This document shows positions 1 through 5,962 of a stretch of 9,312 bases of DNA, piece after piece. The first letter of the stretch is position 1. Every line of letters begins with the position of its first letter. The notes under the pieces are model-generated. The model was not told the DNA's origin, ran no database searches, and saw only the letters and a list, made by a program, of their open reading frames with translations. The position numbers were made by a program, and so were the translations under genes. Source of the stretch: Christensenella sp. UBA7584 (GTDB lineage Bacteria; Bacillota; Clostridia; Christensenellales; UBA1242); contig DLKQ01000027.1 in the NCBI GenBank assembly GCA_002477805.1, forward strand, positions 29,325-38,636, given 5' to 3'.

Positions 1-457
1 ATAACCATTTAGCTGATTGTTCTTGTTGCCAATATGAAAATAACTGACCACCATCATTTAATGTATCATTTAAAGCTTTATTATACTCTTTCCCTGCTGT
101 TTTACATTCAATAATACAGAGCATACCTGTTTTATTTTCATTGTATATACATATGTCTGCACGTCCACTTTTTACATCGTGCCCTAAATGCCATTCTTTT
201 TCAAGTTCAATGTGTTCAGGTCTATAACCCTTATCTAGTAATCTGCAAACACATTCGAATACAACAAAATTTTCAAATTTATCAAAACCATCATTACGTT
301 CTCGTCCGACAATTTCATTAGGATAAATAAGCTTTTGTTCTTTTAAATCAATTTCCATTGATGTGTTATATTGTGAAAATTCTTTTACTAACCTATTATG
401 TTTTTCTTCAAACCCAAGAAAAAAAGCTAAATCTTTTACATTATTTCTAGTAATCAT
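1..457 (-). CDS. N-terminal part of a restriction-type protein with PD-(D/E)xK nuclease domain (cut by window edge)
   Basis: The ATG is at 457. It is preceded by AAGGTG at about seven bases, and 152 codons run off the left edge without a stop. Residues about 60-146 look like a type I restriction R-subunit N-terminal nuclease domain (HSDR_N). The visible signature is GRAD with D101, then IIECK with E117 and K119, then QLFSY at 138-142, which fits the QxxxY motif of HsdR and RecB-type nucleases. These residues would bind metal and cleave DNA. From memory, N-termini of this style (LGFEE near residue 15, YRPEHIELE near 79-86) begin long single-chain restriction proteins in which an N-6 adenine methylase follows the nuclease. 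That part is not visible, so the methylase is inference. It could instead be a stand-alone nuclease. The gene has its own promoter and is likely mobile defence DNA. Confidence 0.8.
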   Translation of the reverse strand, partial: MITRNNVKDLAFFLGFEEKHNRLVKEFSQYNTSMEIDLKEQKLIYPNEIVGRERNDGFDKFENFVVFECVCRLLDKGYRPEHIELEKEWHLGHDVKSGRADICIYNENKTGMLCIIECKTAGKEYNKALNDTLNDGGQLFSYWQQEQSAKWL

Positions 458-490
458 AGTTCACCTTTTCTTTAGAAAAATTATAAATTT

Positions 491-499
491 ATTATAACA
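491..499 (-). promoter_or_regulatory. Extended -10 promoter for the left-edge nuclease gene
   Basis: On the minus strand TGTTATAAT gives a perfect TATAAT (491-496) with the TGn extension. No good -35 hexamer lies at the usual distance, which an extended -10 can tolerate. The predicted start near 484 leaves a leader of about 27 bases holding the ribosome-binding site. Confidence 0.55.
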
Positions 500-696
500 T
501 AAAATTATTCATTCTGTATCATAATTTAAAGAAATTTTTACAATAAAAATTTACCCCATTTCCCTTAAAATTTTGTTTTGCAAACTACTTGGAAAAAATT
601 AAATCAAAAATTACATTTTTTATAGTAAAACCCTATTTTCAAACATAAAAAACATTTTTAGTCTTATTCGATAAACATTCTAATCCATAAACAAAT

Positions 697-731
697 AAAA
701 AGCATACTCAAAACATCTAAAAATGCTCTTT
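697..731 (-). terminator. Probable terminator of the PH-domain gene
   Basis: On the minus strand AAAGAGCAT pairs with ATGCTTTTT over nine positions, one of them G-U, around a 17-base loop. TTTTATTTG follows. It sits about 105 bases past the PH-gene stop. The large loop and AT-rich stem make it a moderate call. The plus-strand version has an A-C mismatch and is less likely to work. Confidence 0.4.
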
Positions 732-772
732 ATTTCTTTGAAAAATACCGCTGGTTTCAAATAGTATTGACT

Positions 773-791
773 AAAAGTCCAAACTTTTTTT
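773..791. terminator. Weak AT-rich hairpin after the PH-domain gene
   Basis: AAAAGT (773-778) pairs with ACTTTT (783-788) around the loop CCAA. T runs follow on both strands, seven on plus and four on minus. Only one G-C pair is present, so this is a possible accessory terminator at best. Confidence 0.25.
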
Positions 792-836
792 ATTAACCAA
801 ACTTGTATCAAAATCAATTTATAAAAATATTACAAT

Positions 837-1406
837 TTATACTTTTCTTTTAACTTCATCAACGATTTCTTTCATCTCTCTATAAAGTTCATAAGGTTTT
901 TCAATGTGTGAAAAATTGTAACCAATAGCCTTTGATGTTGCCATTGGACTAGACATACTTCCAAACGAAATCGTACCAGTTTCCCTCTTCAAAACCTTGT
1001 CCCAAAAACCAACTTTAACATTAATTGCACCAACATAACGCATATCTAAGCTTTTGAAATCCATTCCAATTATACCACTTCGAATCAGAATTCTTGTATT
1101 GGTATATGCAAAAAAATTATTTCGATAATAAACCTCTGCTAAAACTCCAGTTAGGATAAAAAGCAAAACAACAACACCAACTGGAATCATATAATACTCC
1201 CAAGGTATGAAAGTACCACTTTCCGCACCTGAACAAATCATTGGAATAATACTACAAAATACAATCCAAAACGCTGACCAAAAAGACGCTGTAAACCAAT
1301 AAACAAAAAGCTTGAGTTTGTTTGGTTTTATAACTTTAATTATTTTCTCGTTTTTGTCTAAAATATTTGCAAAAAGTTCTGCATTTTTTACTACTACTTC
1401 TTCCAT
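837..1406 (-). CDS. Two-pass membrane protein with bacterial PH domain (DUF304/bPH_2 family)
   Basis: The protein has 189 residues from ATG 1406. I prefer this start to in-frame ATGs at 1412 and 1418 because GGAG (1413-1416) lies six bases before it; the ATG at 1418 has no ribosome-binding site and sits at the predicted transcription start. A charged N-terminus (1-30) is followed by two membrane segments, about 33-56 (aromatic-rich) and 72-91. A cytoplasmic domain at about 98-182 matches the bacterial PH pattern: FAYTNTRILIRSGII, then an IxVxxGFWDKVL-like strand and TGTISFGS. PH domains of this family sit at the membrane face; their ligands are mostly unknown, and no enzyme motif is visible. 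It appears monocistronic, between typA and the restriction-type gene. The family call is good; the specific role is unknown. Confidence 0.85.
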   Translation of the reverse strand: MEEVVVKNAELFANILDKNEKIIKVIKPNKLKLFVYWFTASFWSAFWIVFCSIIPMICSGAESGTFIPWEYYMIPVGVVVLLFILTGVLAEVYYRNNFFAYTNTRILIRSGIIGMDFKSLDMRYVGAINVKVGFWDKVLKRETGTISFGSMSSPMATSKAIGYNFSHIEKPYELYREMKEIVDEVKRKV

Positions 1407-1425
1407 TTTCATCTCCATTAACTTT

Positions 1426-1454
1426 ATTATATTATATTTTTAAATTAAAAGCAA
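1426..1454 (-). promoter_or_regulatory. Promoter of the PH-domain gene
   Basis: The minus strand shows TTGCTT (1449-1454), a 17-base spacer and a perfect TATAAT (1426-1431). The predicted start near 1419-1420 gives a very short leader, just long enough to hold the GGAG site for the ATG at 1406. This supports the shorter protein. Confidence 0.55.
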
Positions 1455-1477
1455 CTAAATAACCGGAACAAAAAAGT

Positions 1478-1535
1478 TTATTCGAATAAGAACACCTCCT
1501 ACGATAATTGTACCATAGGAATGTTGTAATTTAAA
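1478..1535 (-). promoter_or_regulatory. Possible upstream promoter with orphan Shine-Dalgarno and palindrome
   Basis: The minus strand reads TTTAAA (1530-1535), a 17-base spacer and TACAAT (1507-1512). A consensus AGGAGGTG (1493-1500) follows, and then the perfect 12-base palindrome TTATTCGAATAA (1478-1489). No ATG, GTG or TTG lies at a usable distance after the ribosome-binding sequence. A five-codon frame (1499-1516, MVQLS) ends at a TAG that overlaps it. The region may be a leader or operator ahead of the PH-domain gene; the promoter call is weak. Confidence 0.3.
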
Positions 1536-1591
1536 GCAATTTTTATTTTTGCGTTGCAAAGATATGACTCACTTTAATCCAATTTTTTCTA

Positions 1592-3409
1592 CTAATTATT
1601 AGCAATTCTGTCTTTCGCCCTCAAACGATGGTCTAGAATAGCTTTTCTCATTCTAATAGACTTTGGAGTTACTTCCAAAAGTTCATCTTCATTCAAAAAT
1701 TCAATACAGTCCTCAAGACTCATTATTTTGGGCGGAACAAGACGAAGTGCATCATCAGCACCTGCACTACGACAGTTAGTAAGGTGTTTTGTTTTACAAA
1801 CATTAACCACAAGGTCATTTCCTTTTGGATTTTGACCAACAATCATTCCACCATAAACTGGGGTGTTTACCCCAATAAACAAATCTCCGTGCTCTTGTGA
1901 ATTATATAGGCCATATGCACAAGCTTCTCCATTTTCGTGAGCTATGAGTGAACCAAATTCTCTACGCTCAATATTACCTTTATATGGCTCATAATCATAG
2001 AACACGCTACTCATAACACCTTCTCCACGAGTAGAAGTCAAAAACTTTGACTTGTATCCAAATAATCCGCGAGTAGGAATTAAAAATTCAAGTTTCGTCC
2101 TACCATTACGACTATCCATCTTTTGAAGTTCACCTTTCAAAACACCCATTTGTCCAATAATTGTTCCAGCGCAATCATCTGGAACATCTATGGTTAAAAG
2201 GTCAATAGGCTCACACTTTTTACCATCAATTTCGCGGAATAAGACTTTTGGCTGGCTAACCTGAAATTCATATCCATCACGACGCATATTTTCAATCAAA
2301 ATTGAAAGGTGCATTTCTCCACGTCCACAAACCTTAAAAGCATCTGCACTGTCGGTATCTTTTACTTCAAGTGATAGGTCTTTTATTGCTTCTTTGTAAA
2401 GTCGATCTCTAAGATGTCTTGATGTGACATATTTTCCTTCTTTTCCAGCAAATGGGCTACTATTTACCATAAAAGTCATTTCAACGCTTGGCTTTTCAAT
2501 CTTTACAAATTCTATTGGAGTTAAATCAAGAGGAGAGCATACGGTATCTCCAATTTGCGAATTTTCAAGACCAGCAATACACACGATATCTCCAATATTA
2601 CCTTTCTGTGTTGGTACTCTTTTTAGACCTTGATATTCAAATAGTTGAACAATTTTACCGCGAACATTTTTCTCTTCGTGAAAATTTGTAAGGACAATAC
2701 TATCACCAACAGCACAAGTTCCTTGAGAAATTTTTCCAATTGCAAGTCTACCCACATAATCATTTTGTTCAGCGCTTGAAACAAGCATTTTAAATGGTTT
2801 TGTTTCATCTCCTGTTGGTGCTGGAATATGCTTTAAAATGGTTTCAAAAAGTGGCTTCATATCTGTGCCTAATACTTTCTCATCTGTAGATGCAATTCCG
2901 TTTCGTGCCGAGGCATAAACAAAAGGAGAATCAAGCTGTTCATCATTGGCATCAAGCTCCATAAAAAGTTCCAAAACTTCATCTTTAACTTCTGCAATTC
3001 TCGCATCAGGCCTATCTATTTTATTGATAACAACAATAACTTTTAAGTTTAGTCCAAGCGCTTTTTGTAGAACAAATCTTGTCTGTGGCATAGGCCCTTC
3101 AAACGCATCAACAACAAGTAACACCCCATCTACCATTTTCAAAATTCTCTCAACTTCACCACCAAAATCTGCGTGCCCAGGAGTATCTACAACATTAATT
3201 TTTACATCATTATATACGCAACTAGCATTTTTAGAAAGAATTGTTATTCCCCTTTCTCTCTCAATATCATTACTATCCATTACTCTGTCGCCAACAACTT
3301 GATTTTCGTGAAATACTTTTCCCTGTTTTAAAAGCTCATTAACAAGACTTGTTTTACCGTGATCAACGTGTGCAATAATGGCAATATTTCGTATTTTTTC
3401 ATTAATCAT
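1592..3409 (-). CDS. typA: Ribosome-associated translational GTPase TypA/BipA
   Basis: This 605-residue protein is full length for TypA. The family is related to EF-G, binds the 70S ribosome, hydrolyses GTP, and is linked to stress and cold growth and ribosome assembly. The GTPase motifs are all intact: G1 AHVDHGKT at 13-20, G2 RGITI at 53-57, G3 DTPGH at 75-79, G4 NKID at 129-132 and G5 ASAR at 166-169. Beta-barrel and EF-G-like domains follow. The characteristic TypA C-terminal signature PTRGLFGYKSKF with STRGEG is present and separates it from LepA and EF-G. The ATG at 3409 has GAGG seven bases upstream. It is a single-gene unit with its own promoter, and the leader carries a hairpin and spaced repeats that may regulate it. 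I see no convincing terminator directly after the stop. Confidence 0.98.
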   Translation of the reverse strand: MINEKIRNIAIIAHVDHGKTSLVNELLKQGKVFHENQVVGDRVMDSNDIERERGITILSKNASCVYNDVKINVVDTPGHADFGGEVERILKMVDGVLLVVDAFEGPMPQTRFVLQKALGLNLKVIVVINKIDRPDARIAEVKDEVLELFMELDANDEQLDSPFVYASARNGIASTDEKVLGTDMKPLFETILKHIPAPTGDETKPFKMLVSSAEQNDYVGRLAIGKISQGTCAVGDSIVLTNFHEEKNVRGKIVQLFEYQGLKRVPTQKGNIGDIVCIAGLENSQIGDTVCSPLDLTPIEFVKIEKPSVEMTFMVNSSPFAGKEGKYVTSRHLRDRLYKEAIKDLSLEVKDTDSADAFKVCGRGEMHLSILIENMRRDGYEFQVSQPKVLFREIDGKKCEPIDLLTIDVPDDCAGTIIGQMGVLKGELQKMDSRNGRTKLEFLIPTRGLFGYKSKFLTSTRGEGVMSSVFYDYEPYKGNIERREFGSLIAHENGEACAYGLYNSQEHGDLFIGVNTPVYGGMIVGQNPKGNDLVVNVCKTKHLTNCRSAGADDALRLVPPKIMSLEDCIEFLNEDELLEVTPKSIRMRKAILDHRLRAKDRIANN

Positions 3410-3450
3410 TTTTTAACCTCTTTTTTATTTACAAATTTTTAATAAAAATA

Positions 3451-3467
3451 TCCACACTAAGTGTGGA
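3451..3467 (-). promoter_or_regulatory. Perfect inverted repeat in the typA leader (attenuator or operator)
   Basis: On the minus strand TCCACAC and GTGTGGA form a perfect 7-bp stem around TTA, followed by TATTTTTATT. In RNA this is a short attenuator-like hairpin about 12-28 bases into the typA leader. As DNA it may be an operator: its core ACTTAGTGT recurs exactly 20 bases upstream (3474-3482), across the predicted transcription start. Confidence 0.5.
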
Positions 3468-3484
3468 ATATTAACACTAAGTTT

Positions 3485-3513
3485 ATTATACAACTTTCAA
3501 TAATTTTTTTCAA
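3485..3513 (-). promoter_or_regulatory. Strong promoter of typA
   Basis: The minus strand has TTGAAA (3508-3513), a 17-base spacer and a perfect TATAAT (3485-3490). Transcription should start near 3478, giving a leader of about 69 bases before the typA start codon. Confidence 0.8.
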
Positions 3514-3650
3514 TATATTTTTGTAAAATTTTTTATACCAATCCAAATTTATAATTAAAATTATATTTATATATTTTTTCAATCAATGCTTTATTCAACT
3601 TTAACTCTAAGCTTCTTAGAAAATAAGCAAAATTTGTTTGGTATTAATCT

Positions 3651-3689
3651 GTCTTAAAAACACAAGAAGAGAGCATAAGCCCTCTTCTT
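3651..3689 (-). terminator. Intrinsic terminator of spoVG
   Basis: On the minus strand AAGAAGAGGGC pairs with GCTCTCTTCTT (3664-3674 with 3679-3689), an 11-bp stem with one G-U pair and a TTAT loop. GTGTTTTTAAGAC follows. It ends the spoVG unit before the typA promoter. Confidence 0.8.
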
Positions 3690-3691
3690 TT

Positions 3692-3716
3692 GCACTCACA
3701 TATTCTAGTGAAGTGC
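3692..3716 (-). other. Second hairpin in the spoVG 3' untranslated region
   Basis: On the minus strand GCAC-T-TCAC pairs with GTGAGTGC, an eight-pair stem with one bulged T and the loop TAGAATAT. It lies between the spoVG stop and the terminator stem, two bases from it, with no T run of its own. Together the two hairpins form a compact structured 3' end. Confidence 0.45.
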
Positions 3717-3735
3717 TCGGTTTCGTTTGCCAGAA

Positions 3736-4026
3736 TTATTCAGCACTAACTTCTTCTGCTGGTGCTTCTTTCAAAGCTTTTTCATACTCAGCAAGAATAA
3801 GGTTGCGAATTTCTTCTCTGGTTTCTGTGTTCAAAGGATGAACAATGTCTTTGAATGTTCCATCTGGGGTCTTTCGGCTTGGCATAGCAATGAACAAACC
3901 TTGGTTACCTTCGATGACTTTAATGTCGTGAACCGCAAAACATTCATCAATTGTTAAAGATGCAACAGCTTTAAGCTTGTTGTCTTCCTTATTCACAACA
4001 CGAATACGAATGTCAGAAATCTTCAT
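3736..4026 (-). CDS. spoVG: SpoVG family regulator
   Basis: The 96-residue protein aligns through its length with SpoVG as known from Bacillus and Clostridia. The conserved run is ITDVRIR-like at the N-terminus, ASLTIDECFAVHDIKVIEG, GLFIAMPSRKTPDG and FKDIVHPLN. The acidic C-terminal tail (EAPAEEVSAE) is variable in the family. SpoVG is a small nucleic-acid-binding protein affecting cell division at sporulation, capsule and virulence genes; its exact target here cannot be read. I chose ATG 4026. A TTG at 4029 would add one residue and lies closer (seven bases) to the AGGAAGGTG ribosome-binding sequence, so it is a real alternative. The gene is transcribed divergently from murC and ends at its own terminator. 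Its presence does not by itself show that the organism sporulates. Confidence 0.97.
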   Translation of the reverse strand: MKISDIRIRVVNKEDNKLKAVASLTIDECFAVHDIKVIEGNQGLFIAMPSRKTPDGTFKDIVHPLNTETREEIRNLILAEYEKALKEAPAEEVSAE

Positions 4027-4087
4027 CAAGTCACTTCACCTTCCTTTTATAGTTTAGCATCAAAGTAAAACTTTTTTAGCCAAGTAT

Positions 4088-4115
4088 ATTTTAGCATATT
4101 TTCAAAAAAAATCAA
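4088..4115 (-). promoter_or_regulatory. Promoter of spoVG
   Basis: The minus strand has TTGATT (4110-4115), a 16-base spacer and TAAAAT (4088-4093) with a TGC extension just before it. It looks like a housekeeping sigma-A promoter; I did not recognise the sigma-H pattern known for Bacillus spoVG. It faces away from the murC promoter. Confidence 0.55.
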
Positions 4116-4120
4116 ACAAT

Positions 4121-4149
4121 TTGAGCCAACTTTTTTAAGTTTTTACAAT
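4121..4149 (+). promoter_or_regulatory. Promoter of murC
   Basis: TTGAGC (4121-4126), a 17-base spacer and TACAAT (4144-4149) put the transcript start near 4156. The leader of about 28 bases is almost all A and T and holds no Shine-Dalgarno sequence. Confidence 0.55.
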
Positions 4150-4183
4150 TATCAATTTATTAAACATTTTCATATATAATTTT

Positions 4184-5536
4184 ATGCAAAATTTAAAAGA
4201 TATAAAGAGTATTCATTTTTTAGGAATTGGTGGTATAAGTATGAGCGCATTAGCAAAACTAGCACTGAGCAAAAACATACTAGTTTCAGGAAGTGATGAC
4301 CATCTTTCACAAATTACAAAAAATCTTAGCGATTTGGGTGCAAAAATCTGTTTACATAAAAATTTAGAGGGTGTTCGAAAATGCGACCTTTTCGTTTATA
4401 CGGTTGCAGTAAATAAAAGAAGCCCTGATTTTGAATTGGCTTTAAAATTAAAAAAAACAATTTTAGAGCGTGCAGAATTTTTGGAGCTTGTGGCAAAAAA
4501 TTATAAAGAGGTAATTGCAATTAGTGGAACTCACGGAAAAACAACTACTACAGCAATGATAGCAAGCATTATGAAAGAAAAAAATCCAACTGTTCATATT
4601 GGCGGTGAAGTTGATGAATTTGGTGGAAACTTGAAAATTGGCAAAAAAGACATATTTATTACTGAAGCCTGTGAATTTAACAAAAGCTTTTTACACCTCA
4701 CCCCATCAATTTTAGTGGTAACAAACATTGAATGTGACCATATGGATTGCTATAAAAACCTTGAAGAAATTCAAAGTACTTTTTTGCAATTTATTTACAA
4801 AACTACCGATTTTGTAGTTTTAAACCACAATTTTTTGCATTTATGTGACCAAAATTTTGCAAATTCTAAAATTTGCACTTTTGATATAGACAAAAAATGC
4901 GACTTTTGGGCAACAAATCTAACATCTGAAAAAGGTTGCTATACCTTTGATGTTTTCAATGGCAATTTCTATTTAGGAAAGATAGAACTTAGCGTTCCAG
5001 GAAAACATAGCGTTTTAAACGCTCTTGCAAGTATTGCTGTTGGAGTGAATAGTGGAATTAGTTTTGAAAAAATAAAGAAGGCACTTAAAAACTTCTGCAA
5101 TGTTCACCGTAGATTTGAAAAACTTTATGATAAAAGCATAAAAGTTTTTACTGACTATTCACATCACCCAACCGAAATAAAATGTGCCATTGAAACAGCG
5201 AAAGAATTTTCACCAAACAGACTTTTTTGTATTTTTCAACCTCACACATACACAAGAACTAAGGCGTTATTTAATGATTTTCTAACTTGTTTCACAGGGT
5301 GTGATGAACTTTTACTCGTTCCCACTTACAGTGCTCGGGAGCAATCCATTGAAGGTGGAGACTCCTTTGACTTATTCAAAAAATTACCAGATGATTTAAA
5401 CTCAATATATTTTAAAGAAATGAAAAGTTTGAAGAATTATCTTTCAAAAGTGATAAAAAATGGAGATATAATACTTTGGATTGGTGCTGGAGATATTGAC
5501 AAAACAGCAAAGGAGTTTGTAGCTGAACTCCCATAA
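4184..5536 (+). CDS. murC: UDP-N-acetylmuramate--L-alanine ligase
   Basis: MurC adds L-alanine to UDP-MurNAc using ATP in the cytoplasm, the first amino-acid step of peptidoglycan precursor synthesis. At 450 residues it has normal length. Domain 1 carries HFLGIGGISMSALA at 11-24 for UDP binding. The ATP loop GTHGKTTTT is at 115-123, followed by the Mur ligase signatures EACEFNKSF (161-169), NIECDHMD (181-188), HRRFE (308-312), DYSHHPTEI (324-332) and FQPHTYTRT (351-359). FQPHTYTR and YSAREQ favour MurC over MurD, MurE and Mpl. The start is fixed because no other Met precedes the glycine-rich loop, yet there is no ribosome-binding site before this ATG. It appears to be a single-gene unit, apart from a mur/dcw cluster. 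No strong terminator follows; a 5-bp TTTGC/GCAAA stem at 5577-5596 is the only candidate. Confidence 0.97.
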   Translation: MQNLKDIKSIHFLGIGGISMSALAKLALSKNILVSGSDDHLSQITKNLSDLGAKICLHKNLEGVRKCDLFVYTVAVNKRSPDFELALKLKKTILERAEFLELVAKNYKEVIAISGTHGKTTTTAMIASIMKEKNPTVHIGGEVDEFGGNLKIGKKDIFITEACEFNKSFLHLTPSILVVTNIECDHMDCYKNLEEIQSTFLQFIYKTTDFVVLNHNFLHLCDQNFANSKICTFDIDKKCDFWATNLTSEKGCYTFDVFNGNFYLGKIELSVPGKHSVLNALASIAVGVNSGISFEKIKKALKNFCNVHRRFEKLYDKSIKVFTDYSHHPTEIKCAIETAKEFSPNRLFCIFQPHTYTRTKALFNDFLTCFTGCDELLLVPTYSAREQSIEGGDSFDLFKKLPDDLNSIYFKEMKSLKNYLSKVIKNGDIILWIGAGDIDKTAKEFVAELP

Positions 5537-5622
5537 AACTAAAAAAAGAGTAAAACTTGTACTAACCTGTACTTTGTTTGCAAAAAGCTAAGCAAAAATT
5601 TTGTATTATTTAACATTTTCTA

Positions 5623-5651
5623 TTGACAAATATTTTATTTTAAGTTATAAT
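5623..5651 (+). promoter_or_regulatory. Consensus sigma-A promoter of rpmE
   Basis: TTGACA (5623-5628), a 17-base spacer and TATAAT (5646-5651) match the housekeeping consensus at every position. Transcription should start near 5658, giving a leader of about 26 bases. High expression is expected, as for ribosomal proteins. Confidence 0.92.
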
Positions 5652-5683
5652 GAATTTACATTATTTTTGCGAGGTTGTTAATT

Positions 5684-5896
5684 ATGAAAGAAAACACACA
5701 TCCAAACTATCACGAAGTAAAAGTTCAATGTGCTTGTGGTGAAACATTCACAACAAAGTCAACATATGCTAAAGATGAAGTTTTGAAAATTGACATTTGT
5801 AACAAATGCCACCCTTTCTTCACTGGCAAACAAAAACTTGTTGACTCTGCTGGACGTGTTGAGAAATTTAATAAAAAATATAATAATAAGAAATAA
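5684..5896 (+). CDS. rpmE: Large-subunit ribosomal protein L31 (bL31), zinc-binding type
   Basis: The 70-residue protein is L31 of the 50S subunit, which helps form the bridge between subunits. Four cysteines at 16, 18, 39 and 42 (CAC and CNKC) make the zinc site and mark the C+ type rather than the zinc-free YkrP/RpmE2 type. The conserved HPFFTGKQKLVDSAGRVEKF follows. I chose ATG 5684, with GAGGT eight bases before it. An in-frame TTG at 5675 overlaps that ribosome-binding site and is rejected. The gene has its own consensus promoter and a terminator right after it. In Bacillus the C+ form is replaced under zinc limitation by a zinc-free paralogue; no Zur box was recognised here. Confidence 0.97.
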   Translation: MKENTHPNYHEVKVQCACGETFTTKSTYAKDEVLKIDICNKCHPFFTGKQKLVDSAGRVEKFNKKYNNKK

Positions 5897-5914
5897 AAAG
5901 CACATTAAAAAAAC

Positions 5915-5945
5915 AGATGCTAAATTTTTAGCGTCTATTTTTTTG
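5915..5945 (+). terminator. Intrinsic terminator after rpmE
   Basis: AGATGCTAAA (5915-5924) pairs with TTTAGCGTCT (5927-5936), with one G-U pair and a tight loop. ATTTTTTTG follows. An A run precedes the stem, so it could also act on the minus strand. It ends only 18 bases before prmC. Confidence 0.85.
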
Positions 5946-5962
5946 TTTCAAGTGAGGAATTT

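Larger units (their letters stand above)
458..836. other. 379-base AT-rich intergenic stretch
   Basis: It lies between the 5' end of the restriction-type gene and the 3' end of the PH-domain gene. It holds the nuclease promoter (491-499), a hairpin at 697-731 that probably ends the PH-gene transcript, and a weaker hairpin at 773-791. I saw no credible reading frame on either strand, no RNA gene and no long repeat. The remainder is mostly A and T runs. An 8-base direct repeat, AAGTTTGG on the minus strand, lies within about 780-800. Confidence 0.6.
3410..3735. other. Regulatory intergenic region between typA and spoVG
   Basis: These 326 bases hold, in minus-strand order, the spoVG 3' hairpins and terminator (3651-3716), an AT-rich stretch with no recognisable feature (about 3514-3650), the typA promoter (3485-3513) and the typA leader with its repeats (3410-3482). 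I saw no credible gene in either strand. Confidence 0.6.

Noticed and set aside
1499..1520. T-box leader suggested by TGGTAC near the orphan Shine-Dalgarno
   Set aside because: The rest of the T-box sequence and its terminator stem are absent, and the gene downstream is not amino-acid related.
1548..1560. TTTGC-GTT-GCAAA inverted repeat after typA as a terminator
   Set aside because: The stem has five pairs, and on the minus strand the following bases are mostly A, not T.
2946..3302. 118-codon open frame on the plus strand inside typA
   Set aside because: It is antisense to the conserved GTPase domain, rich in Ser and Thr as expected of a reversed frame, and has no ribosome-binding site.
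5577..5606. TTTGC/GCAAA stem after murC as a terminator
   Set aside because: Only five pairs with a ten-base loop and a short T run; noted as a weak possibility in the murC entry.
5675..5683. TTG start giving three extra residues on L31
   Set aside because: The TTG overlaps the ribosome-binding site used by the ATG at 5684, and L31 proteins normally begin at that ATG.
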